Assembly: GCA_900555365.1 (NCBI GenBank)
Contig: USKO01000011.1
Coordinates: forward strand, 1-11,695
DNA: 11,695 bases
Direction: 5' to 3'
From: an uncultured Bacillota bacterium
GTDB taxonomy: Bacteria; Bacillota; Clostridia; Christensenellales; UBA1242
A model generated the notes under the pieces. It had not been told where the DNA came from. It was given only the letters and a program-made list of their open reading frames with translations, and made no database searches. Made by a program: the position numbers and the translations under genes. This document shows, one piece after another, positions 1 to 7,769 of the stretch (position 1 is the first letter of the stretch; each line of letters begins with the position of its first letter).

Positions 1-55
1 TTTTAACAATTCTAATTTAATTTTAATTAATTTATCTTAAAATTTTTCGCCCTTT

Positions 56-394
56 TTACAAAACAATTATTGTAATGCCTGGATTATTTCGATCTAAATC
101 TTCGTCGCCTGCCATGCTTTTATCTTGATTTAACAGACTGAACACATCCTTATTAAAAACGCTCCACTTGTCTCCGGCAAAATAATCTTTAATGCGCTTT
201 TGTTTTTTCATTAGCCTAAGAAATTTCCGCAATTCTACCAATATCACTCCGCCCTTGCCATGTGAACCGTAGCCATGGAGAACTTTGATTGCTTTATCTC
301 CTGCCGCTTGAGCATTTTCAATTTCAAGCTCAACAAGTGCCAAGGCATAATCTAAACTGGCATTATCTTCTTTCAAGTTGACAAATCTAAGCAT
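56..394 (-). CDS. Small Smr-domain (MutS2 C-terminal-like) protein
   Basis: This 112-residue protein consists almost entirely of an Smr-like domain, the fold found at the C-terminus of MutS2 and in stand-alone bacterial nucleases that act on DNA or RNA. The core motif is HGYG at residues 40-43, preceded by a helix (about 13-32) and the strand AIKVL, and followed by the Gly-rich GSHGKGG. The closing strand is NPGITIIVL at 104-112, equivalent to the family's G-x-T-x-V end. The first motif (LDLHG in classical Smr) is replaced by VNLKEDNAS near residues 5-13. A stretch at about 72-100 lengthens the domain before the last strand. GGAGGA lies six bases upstream of the ATG and fixes the start. It follows spo0A by 113 bases with no terminator seen between them, so co-transcription is possible. 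Nuclease activity is not shown by the sequence; nucleic-acid binding is the safer inference. Confidence 0.8.
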   Translation of the reverse strand: MLRFVNLKEDNASLDYALALVELEIENAQAAGDKAIKVLHGYGSHGKGGVILVELRKFLRLMKKQKRIKDYFAGDKWSVFNKDVFSLLNQDKSMAGDEDLDRNNPGITIIVL

Positions 395-507
395 CTCTCT
401 TCCTCCTTGCGCTTTTGAAGAACTGATGAAATTTTTAAATGACTATCCAAAATTTCCTTAAAAGCTATGGTTTATTTTATCATATTAAAGAAGAGAATAA
501 AAATGTT

Positions 508-1263
508 TTAGCCTTCCATAAGCATTTTATCGGCAATTAAAGCTATCAATTCGCCATTTGTTGGCTTTTCGTTGCGACCATATATTTTAAGTCCAAAAAG
601 AGAGTTTATGTTTTCTATCTTTCCTCTATTCCACGCAACTTCTATAGCATGTCTCATTCCTCGCTCTACTTTGGAGGAGCTCGTTTCAAACTTCTCTGCA
701 ATTGTAGGATAAAGCTTTTTTGTTATTGAGCCTATAATCTCTGGCTCTTCAACTGCAAGCTTAACTGCTTCGCGCAAAAATTGATATCCCTTGATATGAG
801 CAGGAATTCCAATGCTTATAAAGATGTTTGAGATCTTTTCATCAAGCTGTTTTTCGTTTGCTAGGCTTGAATTATCCATTTTAGAATTTAAAAGATCAAG
901 CATCCTCTCCTCAAGGTTCTCTGGCATAACAGGTTTGACCATAAAATAACCTGCTCCTTCTTTAATTGCTTTTGAGACGAAGCCGCTATGCGATAAATTT
1001 GAAATAAAGATTATCTTTGGACAGTTTGCTTTCATTTCACTTTTTAGTTTTTCCATAACCATAAATCCGTCCATGCCAGAAAGCATAACTTCCATAATTA
1101 AAAAATCTGGTTTAAGTGATAATACATCGCTTACAACAGTTTGGCCGTTCCCGCTTTTGCCAACAATAGTCCAATAGTCACTTTCATTAAAATATTTTTC
1201 TAGTGCGCTATCTTCAGTTTCGTCAGCTAAATAAATTCTTACTTTTTTTGTTTCGTTTTCCAT
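508..1263 (-). CDS. spo0A: Spo0A, sporulation master response regulator with Glu at the phosphoacceptor site
   Basis: Spo0A is the DNA-binding response regulator that commits Bacillota to sporulation and binds 0A boxes (TGTCGAA-type). The protein has 251 residues, near the family length of about 260. Residues 8-127 form a CheY-like receiver and about 147-251 the Spo0A DNA-binding domain. The latter is highly conserved: GIPAHIKGYQFLREA, LYPTIAEKF, and the recognition helix SSSKVERGMRHAIEVAWNRG, then NSLFG and KPTNGE. The receiver is divergent. The acidic pair is D14-E15, the switch residue is S88 and K110 is kept, but the phosphoacceptor Asp of the usual LDIIMP motif is E58 (GAA codon at 1090-1092), and the following Pro is Ser. 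AAAGGAGAG sits just before the ATG. Upstream is a lipoprotein gene closed by a terminator, not the usual spoIVB. Identity is near certain; loss of phosphorylation control is inference. Confidence 0.95.
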   Translation of the reverse strand: MENETKKVRIYLADETEDSALEKYFNESDYWTIVGKSGNGQTVVSDVLSLKPDFLIMEVMLSGMDGFMVMEKLKSEMKANCPKIIFISNLSHSGFVSKAIKEGAGYFMVKPVMPENLEERMLDLLNSKMDNSSLANEKQLDEKISNIFISIGIPAHIKGYQFLREAVKLAVEEPEIIGSITKKLYPTIAEKFETSSSKVERGMRHAIEVAWNRGKIENINSLFGLKIYGRNEKPTNGELIALIADKMLMEG

Positions 1264-1309
1264 ATTACTCTCCTTTTGAATTCCTCAAATTTCACTTTTT
1301 TTGTAGGAC

Positions 1310-1338
1310 ATTCTAAAGATATCACACTTTTATTACAA
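1310..1338 (-). promoter_or_regulatory. Candidate sigma-A promoter of spo0A
   Basis: On the minus strand TTGTAA (1333-1338) and TAGAAT (1310-1315) are separated by 17 bases, with the spo0A start codon about 47 bases downstream of the -10. It lies just past the upstream lipoprotein terminator, so spo0A would start its own transcript. The -35 matches only 4 of 6 positions. I see no well-spaced sigma-H promoter, which many spo0A genes have. Confidence 0.45.
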
Positions 1339-1379
1339 AATAAAACATAACTCTTGGCAGAAAATGCCGAGTTATGTTT
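1330..1379 (-). terminator. Rho-independent terminator after the lipoprotein gene
   Basis: An 11-bp perfect stem (1343-1353 with 1369-1379) continues, after a two-base bulge, into GGCA/TGCC around a five-base loop. On the minus strand it is followed by the T-rich TATTTTGT. It lies about 40 bases past the lipoprotein stop and separates that gene from spo0A. The T-tract is imperfect, so read-through is possible. Confidence 0.7.
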
Positions 1380-1417
1380 AAAATTGTCGTTTTTTGTCAG
1401 TTATTTTTGTGGCTAGT

Positions 1418-2797
1418 TTATGGCTTCTCTACTTTTGCAAGCACCTCAACATTGCCAAATTTGTCTACCCTGTGCATATAGTAATTTTCATCAGTAGTCG
1501 TATCACTTGAAGAAGAAGAGTCCTCTTCACTTTCTTCACTCTCAAGCTGAGCAAAATAGTAGATATATGTTCCGTCATAACCACACTCTCCGCTTATAAT
1601 GCTTGTTGTAGATACAAGGGTTTGAGTTGTGAGGTCTTTAATGCTTATTCTAAAAATGGATGTGCTGTTAGAATAATATAGATAATCTCCGTCTACAAAA
1701 AGTATGTTGCTATAATCACTTGATGACAAAACTCTTTGCGCCTCGCCACCAAATTCTTTATACATTACAGATGAGCTTGTGGTTGAGATAAATAGATAGC
1801 CATTCCAAATTTTATCAATTATATTGATTTCACTTGCGTCATAAAAATGTCTTGCTTCTTGTCCTGAGAAATAGCTGTCATCTGTTGACAGGTCTTTATA
1901 ATAAACTTGTGGCTCTTCAATCACTTTATCATAGCTGTAGAATACGATGTCGCCCACTCTGCCAAGCATGGTTGTGGTTGTTCCTACAACCGATGTGTCA
2001 TTGCTATAGCTCTTGTCTTCTCCAGTAGCAAAGTCAACAGCCCTAACCTCTGTTGTCTCGCGGTCGCTTCGCTCAGATGTGACTGTATAGATCACATTGC
2101 GATCACTTGAGTTTTCGTCGCAGATTGCAACAGATAAAACATCCTCTGCAAGAAGCGTTGTCTCTCCAATGCTGCTTCCGATTCTAACTGAATAAAGGTT
2201 ATATGTGTCATCTCCACTTGGACAATAAATTATATAGTAATAGTTGCCGTCTCCGCCCTTCTGCACTGTGATTTGAGAGTTTTCGTCATATCTGAAAGTG
2301 TCTATCTCTTTAAATCCATCGCCATTGAATTTTACTCTAAAAATTGAAACTCTTGTATAATCGTTCTCTGTGTTGCTAAGTTTATGCGTGTTTGCAGAAG
2401 TAAAATATAGATAATCGCCTAGTGCGAACATGTACTGATTTTGATACCCGGTCAATTTGTCGTTGACTTTTTCAACTCCGACAGGACTAGGATCAACATA
2501 GCCATCATCGTCCTCGCTCAAATCGTATTGAAGATTTTCGCCAACATAGAGTCTTGCAAGATAACCTGTGCTTGCTGCGTCGTTATAGTTGAAATCGTCG
2601 CCGTCGCTTGCGGTATAACCATTTCCATAATATAGATAGTCGCCAATCAGTGCGACCTGTCCCTGAAAATATTGTACATCGTCATAGTATATTTTGCTTC
2701 CATCCTGATTGGTAATATTGCTTACAGTGGCACAACCACTTAAGCATAACGCCATACAGAAAAGAAGTGCAATTGTTTTAAAAATATTCTTTTTCAT
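1418..2797 (-). CDS. Lipoprotein with beta-propeller-like (DUF5050-type) repeats
   Basis: This 459-residue protein is an exported lipoprotein: MKKN, a hydrophobic stretch (about 6-18) and a lipobox LSGC with the lipidated cysteine at C22. The mature part repeats short motifs of the form GDYLYY or its variants (GDYLYYGN near 52, GDYLYFTS, YYYIIY, GYLFIST, GDYLYYSN, GTYIYYF), each followed by polar strands such as IFRI. This is the pattern of DUF5050-like beta-propellers, which usually act as surface binding or scaffold domains. A low-complexity Ser/Glu/Thr stretch lies near residues 420-440. No catalytic motif is visible. AGGAG stands eight bases before the ATG. The gene has its own promoter and terminator, so it appears monocistronic. 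The lipoprotein call is firm; the propeller is inferred from the repeat pattern, and the ligand is unknown. Confidence 0.85.
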   Translation of the reverse strand: MKKNIFKTIALLFCMALCLSGCATVSNITNQDGSKIYYDDVQYFQGQVALIGDYLYYGNGYTASDGDDFNYNDAASTGYLARLYVGENLQYDLSEDDDGYVDPSPVGVEKVNDKLTGYQNQYMFALGDYLYFTSANTHKLSNTENDYTRVSIFRVKFNGDGFKEIDTFRYDENSQITVQKGGDGNYYYIIYCPSGDDTYNLYSVRIGSSIGETTLLAEDVLSVAICDENSSDRNVIYTVTSERSDRETTEVRAVDFATGEDKSYSNDTSVVGTTTTMLGRVGDIVFYSYDKVIEEPQVYYKDLSTDDSYFSGQEARHFYDASEINIIDKIWNGYLFISTTSSSVMYKEFGGEAQRVLSSSDYSNILFVDGDYLYYSNSTSIFRISIKDLTTQTLVSTTSIISGECGYDGTYIYYFAQLESEESEEDSSSSSDTTTDENYYMHRVDKFGNVEVLAKVEKP

Positions 2798-2817
2798 AAA
2801 ATTTGCTCCTGTTTCGT

Positions 2818-2846
2818 AGTTTACAACATTGTTGCTGCTTTGTCAA
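2818..2846 (-). promoter_or_regulatory. Sigma-A promoter of the lipoprotein gene
   Basis: On the minus strand a consensus -35 TTGACA (2841-2846) is followed 17 bases later by TAAACT (2818-2823, 4 of 6 matches). The ATG is about 20 bases past the -10, which leaves a very short leader with the ribosome binding site near the 5' end. The rest of the 2798-3010 gap is AT-rich and shows nothing else I can support. Confidence 0.5.
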
Positions 2847-3010
2847 ATAATTAACTATTACATATACATTAAATTAATATAATAGGCAGAATGATGAAAG
2901 GAAATTATTAATATTTACTAGATTATCTCTGTCTTCTCCTAAAAAATCACATCTAAAAATTTTAACTTTCATTTGACAATCAATTTTTGTCATGATTGCT
3001 TCAAATTAAA

Positions 3011-3715
3011 CTAGACGCTAGGGAAAATTTGTACCAAACTATTCGCCACCATATCGCAAGAAGTTAAAAAGTATGAGATGTTGTCTTTTTCAAATTTTAG
3101 CTCCACCTTTCTTTGTCCATGAAGATGACCATAGACGACAGCATCTACTCCAAATTTTTTAAAAAGTTCACTCATCTCGTTTTCTTCTTTTGAAAAATTC
3201 AGCGGCGGATAATGCATCATACAAATCAGCTTATCTTCGTCAAGCTTAACTTTGGATGCTGCTGCTAAAGTTAGCTGCAGTCTTAAAACTTCTCTATTGT
3301 AAATTTTTTGATCCTCAGCTGAGAGCGGACAATTCTTTTCAGGCGTGCTCCAGCCGCGTGTGCCACAGATGACAAAATTCCCAAATTTTAGAGCATCATT
3401 TTGAATTGCATAAAATCCACTTGGCAACATCTTTCGAACAGCTGAAATTGATTTCCACCAGTAGTCATGATTACCTCTTATAATTATCTTCTTGCCCGGC
3501 AAATCTTTTAACATTTCAAAGTCAGCCCTAGCGTCCTCTAATGCCATTGCCCAAGAAAAATCACCGCATAAAAGCACTAAATCTTCATCAGAGACTTTTT
3601 CTTTCCAGTTCGCAAAGATTTTGTCAAGATACCCTTCCCAAACAGGTCCAAATATGTCCATCGGCTTTGGATTGTTTACAGAAAGATGTAGATCGCTTAT
3701 AGCAAAAACCTTCAT
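3011..3715 (-). CDS. Calcineurin-like metallophosphoesterase
   Basis: This cytoplasmic 234-residue protein belongs to the calcineurin-like metallophosphoesterase superfamily, whose members hydrolyse phosphomonoesters or phosphodiesters with two metal ions. The ordered metal and active-site motifs are all present: D8-x-H10, G51-D52, GNHD at 81-84, MHYPP with H168, and GHLHG at 196-200. There is no signal peptide or membrane segment. GNHDYWW and the WSTPE region are typical of the small predicted phosphohydrolases of Bacillota, whose substrate is not settled. The gene starts inside the stop of yqeY (TAATG overlap) with GGGAG upstream, so the two are probably translationally coupled. No clear hairpin terminator follows it; only a weak 6-bp stem lies near 2963-2982. 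The superfamily is certain, the substrate is not. Confidence 0.9.
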   Translation of the reverse strand: MKVFAISDLHLSVNNPKPMDIFGPVWEGYLDKIFANWKEKVSDEDLVLLCGDFSWAMALEDARADFEMLKDLPGKKIIIRGNHDYWWKSISAVRKMLPSGFYAIQNDALKFGNFVICGTRGWSTPEKNCPLSAEDQKIYNREVLRLQLTLAAASKVKLDEDKLICMMHYPPLNFSKEENEMSELFKKFGVDAVVYGHLHGQRKVELKFEKDNISYFLTSCDMVANSLVQIFPSV

Positions 3716-4137
3716 TATATCTCCCTTAAGACTTCTTGCACTACTCTCATATCACAAAGGCCATTGTAATTTGTTTTAAAATGTTTCATCACAAATGGAA
3801 TGCTCTTATCAGGAAGAGACAAAATGATTTCTTTTATCTCATCTCTGCTAAGAAGTTTTGGAAGATATTTTTTAGCAATCTCTATCTGTTTGGAAATTAT
3901 TTCTACCTCTTCATTGTTGCCAACCTTTGAATAGTTTGTTTTTTCTTCTTCAAGCTCTTTTATAGTCTTTTGCAAAATGTTGAAGATGTCAGCGTCCGCC
4001 ACCTCTTCACCCTTTTCTCTTTTTTTTATGTTTTCAAGCATAATCTTATTCAGAAGAACACTATAGAAACTGCGCGCTACGCTATCCTTTTCTTTCATTG
4101 CCAAAATATTTGCTTTTTTTATTTCATCGTATAACAT
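3715..4137 (-). CDS. yqeY: GatB/YqeY-domain protein
   Basis: This 140-residue protein is a typical stand-alone YqeY, homologous to the tail domain of the GatB subunit of tRNA-dependent amidotransferase. Recognisable parts are the N-terminal amphipathic helix with AMKEKDSVARSFYSVLLNKI (about 13-32), the middle helices with LQKTIKELEEEKTNYSKVG, the conserved IAKKYLPKLLSRDEI (about 87-101), and the C-terminal three-helix domain ending VVQEVLREI. In GatB this domain contacts tRNA; the role of free YqeY is not established. A GGAG-type ribosome binding site lies just before the ATG. Its TAA stop shares a base with the ATG of the phosphoesterase gene. It is transcribed from a promoter between it and the tRNA-Met terminator. 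Confidence 0.92.
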   Translation of the reverse strand: MLYDEIKKANILAMKEKDSVARSFYSVLLNKIMLENIKKREKGEEVADADIFNILQKTIKELEEEKTNYSKVGNNEEVEIISKQIEIAKKYLPKLLSRDEIKEIILSLPDKSIPFVMKHFKTNYNGLCDMRVVQEVLREI

Positions 4138-4210
4138 ATATCTCTCCTTATCTTTTTATTATATTGATTTTTTAAAAATTTGCAAAATAAAAAAGAGATT
4201 GTAAGCCTTT

Positions 4211-4240
4211 GTTATACAAAAATTTTGTCTATATTTTCAA
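4211..4240 (-). promoter_or_regulatory. Candidate promoter of the yqeY-phosphoesterase operon
   Basis: On the minus strand TTGAAA (4235-4240, 5 of 6) and TATAAC (4211-4216, 5 of 6) are 18 bases apart, placed between the tRNA terminator and yqeY. The transcript would begin about 65 bases before the yqeY ATG. Confidence 0.5.
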
Positions 4241-4251
4241 AGATTTCAATT

Positions 4252-4277
4252 AAAAAAGCCCGCTTTTAAAGCAGGCT
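4252..4277 (-). terminator. Rho-independent terminator of tRNA-Met
   Basis: Reading the minus strand, AGCCTGCTT pairs with AAGCGGGCT (one G-U pair) around a tiny AT loop at 4257-4277 and is followed by six T residues. It begins ten bases past the tRNA 3' CCA and is a textbook intrinsic terminator. Confidence 0.9.
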
Positions 4278-4286
4278 GAGTTGTCT

Positions 4287-4363
4287 TGGTAGCAGCAACT
4301 GGGATCGAACCAGTGACCTCAAGAGTATGAATCTTGCGCTCTAGCCACCTGAGCTATGCTGCC
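4287..4363 (-). tRNA. tRNA-Met (CAU), elongator type
   Basis: A full cloverleaf can be drawn on the minus strand. The acceptor is GGCAGCA with TGCTGCT, the D arm GCTC/GAGC, the anticodon arm CAAGA/TCTTG with loop TTCATAC (CAT at 4327-4329), and the T arm ACTGG-TTCGATC-CCAGT. CCA is encoded at 4287-4289. The first pair is G1-U72, which matches elongator tRNA-Met of Bacillus and is unlike initiator tRNA, whose 1-72 pair is C-A. A tRNA-Ile2 with a CAT anticodon to be modified is the alternative, but the acceptor stem fits Met better. It has its own promoter and terminator, so it is a single-gene unit. Confidence 0.96.
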
Positions 4364-4376
4364 ACATGCATAGAAA

Positions 4377-4405
4377 AGTATAATAAAGATTAGTCCGTTT
4401 GTCAA
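4377..4405 (-). promoter_or_regulatory. Strong sigma-A promoter of tRNA-Met
   Basis: TTGACA (4400-4405) and TATACT (4377-4382) are 17 bases apart on the minus strand, ending 13 bases before the mature 5' end of the tRNA. This is near-consensus, as expected for a stable RNA gene. Confidence 0.85.
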
Positions 4406-4501
4406 GTGAAAAGTTTAAATTAACCGGCTTTTTTTGCAATTTGTTTTACCCATAGTCTACAGCATTAAAGTGATAATTTGGTAAAAAGAAATGAAACAAA
4501 T

Positions 4502-4546
4502 AAAAAAGCAAAGCTGATTTAACTTTATGAGTTAGTTTGCTCTGCT
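4502..4546 (-). terminator. Terminator of the pflB-pflA operon, overlapping the pflA 3' end
   Basis: On the minus strand AGCAGAGC (4539-4546) pairs with GCTTTGCT (4507-4514, one G-U) and is followed by a run of T. An inner AACT/AGTT pair can extend the structure. The 5' arm lies within the last codons of pflA (stop at 4532-4534), so coding and termination signals overlap. Confidence 0.7.
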
Positions 4547-5266
4547 TTTTTCTATTAATTTTAAAAGTTTATTTTCAAGCGCTTTGCACTTTTCTTCGTC
4601 CATATCGCTCACCCCTTGCAAACGATATTTGATTTTTAAATCCTGGTACTTATAAACACCAAAAGTTTTGTATGGCAAAAGCTCCACTTTTTCTACATTT
4701 TCTATCTTTGAAATATATAGCGCAAGCTCCTTTATATTCTCCTCGTTGTCATTTATGCCAGGCACGATAACCTGTCTAAGCCAAAGCCTTGACTTATGTC
4801 TTTGACAAGCGGACAAAAACTGGTTAAACTTATCCATCTTTCTGCCTGTGATTTTTTTGTAATCATCCTCTTTCACAGCTTTGATATCAAGTATTACAAG
4901 GTCGACTAAAGAGAGAATTTCGTCGTAATCACCAAAGCCTACCCCTGAGGTATCTAAGGCTGTGTTTATGCCTTCCTTCTTGCAAAGTTTTAAACATTCA
5001 ATCAAAAACTGCGGCTGCAAGAGCGGCTCGCCACCTGAAAAAGTCACCCCTCCATCTTCGCCAAAATAATTCTTAAATCGTTTAATCTTTCCAGTCAGCT
5101 GCTGAGGAGATAAAACTTCGCTTTCTCCATTTATATCCCAAGTTTCAGGGTTGTGACAATAGGCGCAGCGCAAAAAGCAGCCCTGCATAAAAACTACATA
5201 TCTTATTCCTGGTCCGTCAACCAGTCCCATTGATTCAACGCTATTGATTTTCCCTAGTATTTCCAT
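4532..5266 (-). CDS. pflA: Pyruvate formate-lyase activating enzyme (radical SAM)
   Basis: PflA uses a [4Fe-4S] cluster and S-adenosylmethionine to abstract hydrogen from a glycine of PflB and so create the glycyl radical. The 244-residue length matches PFL activases without the extra ferredoxin domain of other glycyl-radical activases. The radical-SAM motif CxxxCxxC is C30-C34-C37 within GCFLRCAYCHNPETW. FVSFSGGEP-type SAM binding is GVTFSGGEPLLQ, with GGEP at 78-81. LDTSG, DLVILDIKA and LRQVIVPGIND are further conserved family segments. It begins 20 bases after the pflB stop with AGGA before the ATG, the standard pflBA operon order. Its substrate protein is the adjacent gene, so the specific assignment is well supported. 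Confidence 0.97.
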   Translation of the reverse strand: MEILGKINSVESMGLVDGPGIRYVVFMQGCFLRCAYCHNPETWDINGESEVLSPQQLTGKIKRFKNYFGEDGGVTFSGGEPLLQPQFLIECLKLCKKEGINTALDTSGVGFGDYDEILSLVDLVILDIKAVKEDDYKKITGRKMDKFNQFLSACQRHKSRLWLRQVIVPGINDNEENIKELALYISKIENVEKVELLPYKTFGVYKYQDLKIKYRLQGVSDMDEEKCKALENKLLKLIEKSRAN

Positions 5267-5286
5267 AATGTTCCTAAATTTAATAG

Positions 5287-7554
5287 TTATCTAATTTTCT
5301 CATGGAAAGTTCTTGCTATAACTTCCTCTTGATGTGCTCTTGAAAGACGGTTGAAATTGACAGCATAGCCGGAAACTCTTATTGTCAGAGTTGGATACTT
5401 ATTTGGATGGTTCATCGCATCAATCAATTTTTCTCTATCAAGCACATTTACATTTATATGCTGCGCTCCTTGCTTGAAGTATCCATCAAGAATTGCTACA
5501 AGATTTTTAACCCTGCTCTTCTGGTCGTGACCAAGTGCGTTTGGAATGATTGAGAAAGTATTTGAAATTCCATCTTGACAACAATCAGGGTAAGGAATTT
5601 TTGCAACTGAGTTTAAAGAAGCAAGTGCGCCAGACGAGTCTCGTCCATGCATTGGGTTTGCTCCCGGAGCAAATGGCTCTCCCGCCTTTCGTCCGTCTGG
5701 CGTGGAACCAGTCTTTTTGCCGTACATGACATTTGAAGTTATTGTAAGCGCACTTAATGTGTGAATTGCGCCTCGATAGAGTTTGTATTTCTTAAGTGCA
5801 TTTATGAAATATTTAACAATTTCAACGGCGATTTTATCTACGCGATCGTCATCGTTTCCATATTTTGGAAAATCTCCCTTGATATCAAAATCGACAGCGA
5901 TGCCTTCTTCATTTCGAACAGGTTTGACGGTCGCGTATCTTATGGCAGAGAGCGAGTCGCATGCAACTGAAAGCCCTGCCACACCAAAAGACATCAATCT
6001 TTCCACATGGCTATCATGTAGCGCCATCTGTCCAGCCTCATATGCATATTTGTCATGCATATAGTGAATTATATTGACGGCATCGACATATGTTTTGGCG
6101 ATTTTGTCTAAAGTTGCAAAATATGCTTTTTTAACCTTACCATATTCCAGAATATCTCCTTCCATTTTTTCAATGCCTTCAACGACGAGTTTACCGCTCT
6201 TTTCGTCGCGCCCGCCATTTATCGAATAGAGAAGACTTTTTGCAAGATTGCATCTTGCTCCAAAGAACTGCATCTGTTTCCCAATTTTCATAGCGGACAC
6301 GCAGCAAGCTATTGCATAGTCATGGCCATATATAGGCTTCATCTGCTCATCACTTTCATATTGAATTGAATCTGTCAAGATTGAAATCTTGGCACAATAT
6401 TTTTTGAAATTCGCTGGAAGCGCATTAGACCAAAGCACGGTCAGGTTTGGCTCAGGAGAAGGGTCAAGATTGATAAGAGTATGGAGGAAACGGAAGCTGT
6501 TCTTGGTGACTAAGCTCTTTTTCTCGTCAAGCATACCTCCAATGCTTTCTGTAACCCAGGTTGGGTCTCCAGCAAAAATTTCGTCATATTCAGGCGTTCT
6601 AAGGTGGCGGACAAGGCGCAATTTGATAATAAATTGATCGACAAGCTCTTGCGCTAAGTTTTCATCAAGAAGCCCGCGTGCGATATCTCTTTCTATATAG
6701 ATGTCAAGGAATGTGGATGTTCGACCCAAGCTCATCGCAGCACCATTATTCTCTTTTACTGCCGCAAGATATGCAAAATATAGCCATTGGAAGGCCTCTT
6801 TTGCGTTTTGGGCAGGCAGTGAAATATCAAAGCCATAGCCTTTTGCCATCTCTTTGATCTGTCCAAGGGCCCTTATCTGTTCGCTGATTTCCTCTCTAAG
6901 ACGGATCTTCTCTTCGCTGTCAATATTGGTCATATCTCCAGCGTTTAAATCAATTTGTTTCTGCTCAATAAGCGCGTCAATTCCATAAAGAGCAACTCTT
7001 CTATAGTCTCCAATAATTCTTCCTCTGCCATATGCATCGGGAAGACCGGTTATAAGACCGGCACTTCGCGCTCTTCTGATTGCTGGAGTATATGCATCAA
7101 ACACGCCATCGTTATGTGTCTTTCTAATTCCTTCATCAAAAATCGCTTGGCTTCGCAGATTCATTTTAAGGTTGTACGCGCCGAGGGCATTCTTAACCAT
7201 TCTTATTCCACCAAAAGGATTGATAATTCTCTTTAAAGGCGCGTCCGCCTGAAGCCCAAAAATCACCTCGTTTTTCTTATCAATATATCCGTTTGGGAAA
7301 TTATTAATGCCAGAAATTCTGTCAAGGTCGACAGAGACAATACCCTTTTTTCTTTCAAGCGCGAGCAATTTCTCACATTTTTTCCATACTTTTTGCGTCT
7401 TTTTAGTGCTAGACGCCAAAAAGCTGTCATCGCCTTTATATTCTTTATAATTGTTATCGATAAAGTCTGAAACATTGATCTCTTTTTTCCATTTTTCGCC
7501 TTTAAAACCGCTCCATGCGTTGTTTTCGGCGCTCACAATATTTTCTTCCTTCAT
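5287..7554 (-). CDS. pflB: Pyruvate formate-lyase (formate C-acetyltransferase)
   Basis: PflB converts pyruvate and CoA to acetyl-CoA and formate in anaerobic sugar fermentation, using an oxygen-sensitive glycyl radical. The 755-residue length is close to that of E. coli PflB (760). The paired active-site cysteines are C417-C418 in [20 protein letters not shown]. The radical glycine is G729 in RVSGYAVNF, 26 residues from the C-terminus. [37 protein letters not shown] and [14 protein letters not shown] are typical PFL blocks. The vicinal Cys pair separates it from diol dehydratases and choline lyases, which have a single Cys. AAAGGAGAG precedes the ATG. pflA follows immediately. I see no missing residue, so the enzyme should be active. 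Confidence 0.98.
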   Translation of the reverse strand: MKEENIVSAENNAWSGFKGEKWKKEINVSDFIDNNYKEYKGDDSFLASSTKKTQKVWKKCEKLLALERKKGIVSVDLDRISGINNFPNGYIDKKNEVIFGLQADAPLKRIINPFGGIRMVKNALGAYNLKMNLRSQAIFDEGIRKTHNDGVFDAYTPAIRRARSAGLITGLPDAYGRGRIIGDYRRVALYGIDALIEQKQIDLNAGDMTNIDSEEKIRLREEISEQIRALGQIKEMAKGYGFDISLPAQNAKEAFQWLYFAYLAAVKENNGAAMSLGRTSTFLDIYIERDIARGLLDENLAQELVDQFIIKLRLVRHLRTPEYDEIFAGDPTWVTESIGGMLDEKKSLVTKNSFRFLHTLINLDPSPEPNLTVLWSNALPANFKKYCAKISILTDSIQYESDEQMKPIYGHDYAIACCVSAMKIGKQMQFFGARCNLAKSLLYSINGGRDEKSGKLVVEGIEKMEGDILEYGKVKKAYFATLDKIAKTYVDAVNIIHYMHDKYAYEAGQMALHDSHVERLMSFGVAGLSVACDSLSAIRYATVKPVRNEEGIAVDFDIKGDFPKYGNDDDRVDKIAVEIVKYFINALKKYKLYRGAIHTLSALTITSNVMYGKKTGSTPDGRKAGEPFAPGANPMHGRDSSGALASLNSVAKIPYPDCCQDGISNTFSIIPNALGHDQKSRVKNLVAILDGYFKQGAQHINVNVLDREKLIDAMNHPNKYPTLTIRVSGYAVNFNRLSRAHQEEVIARTFHEKIR

Positions 7555-7577
7555 TTGTTCTCTCCTTTAGCAGCTTA

Positions 7578-7606
7578 AGTATAACACAAACTAATTTTTG
7601 CTACAA
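7578..7606 (-). promoter_or_regulatory. Candidate promoter of pflB-pflA
   Basis: On the minus strand TATACT (7578-7583) is a good -10, about 24 bases before the pflB ATG. The -35 at 17 bases is TTGTAG (7601-7606), only 3 of 6, so activation or an alternative start upstream is possible. No clear Rex operator was found. The rest of 7610-7769 is AT-rich with no gene. Confidence 0.4.
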
Positions 7607-7769
7607 ATATTTTGCTGTTTGTTTGATATAATTTTATATTAATTTTATTCTATCACTTTTATACTGCTTTTTGTCACTTGCCGACTTAAAACATAGCCAA
7701 ATATTTTCAGTTTGATGCAATTTTTGTTTTTATATTGAATTTTTTCTCTTTAAAATATAAACAAAATTC

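Noticed and set aside
1834..2635. Plus-strand ORFs of 60-70 codons opposite the lipoprotein gene
   Set aside because: They are antisense shadows of a well-supported coding frame, Cys-rich and without ribosome binding sites or homology that I recognise.
4440..4486. TTTTACC/GGTAAAA inverted repeat as a terminator
   Set aside because: Seven-base AT-rich arms with a loop of about 30 bases and no T-tract in a useful place.
5761..7475. Short ORFs in other frames within pflB
   Set aside because: They overlap a full-length intact PflB and have no start signals.
7555..7769. Rex or other redox operator upstream of pflB
   Set aside because: Only half-site-like TTGTG was found near 7588; no paired TTGTTAA-type palindrome could be drawn.
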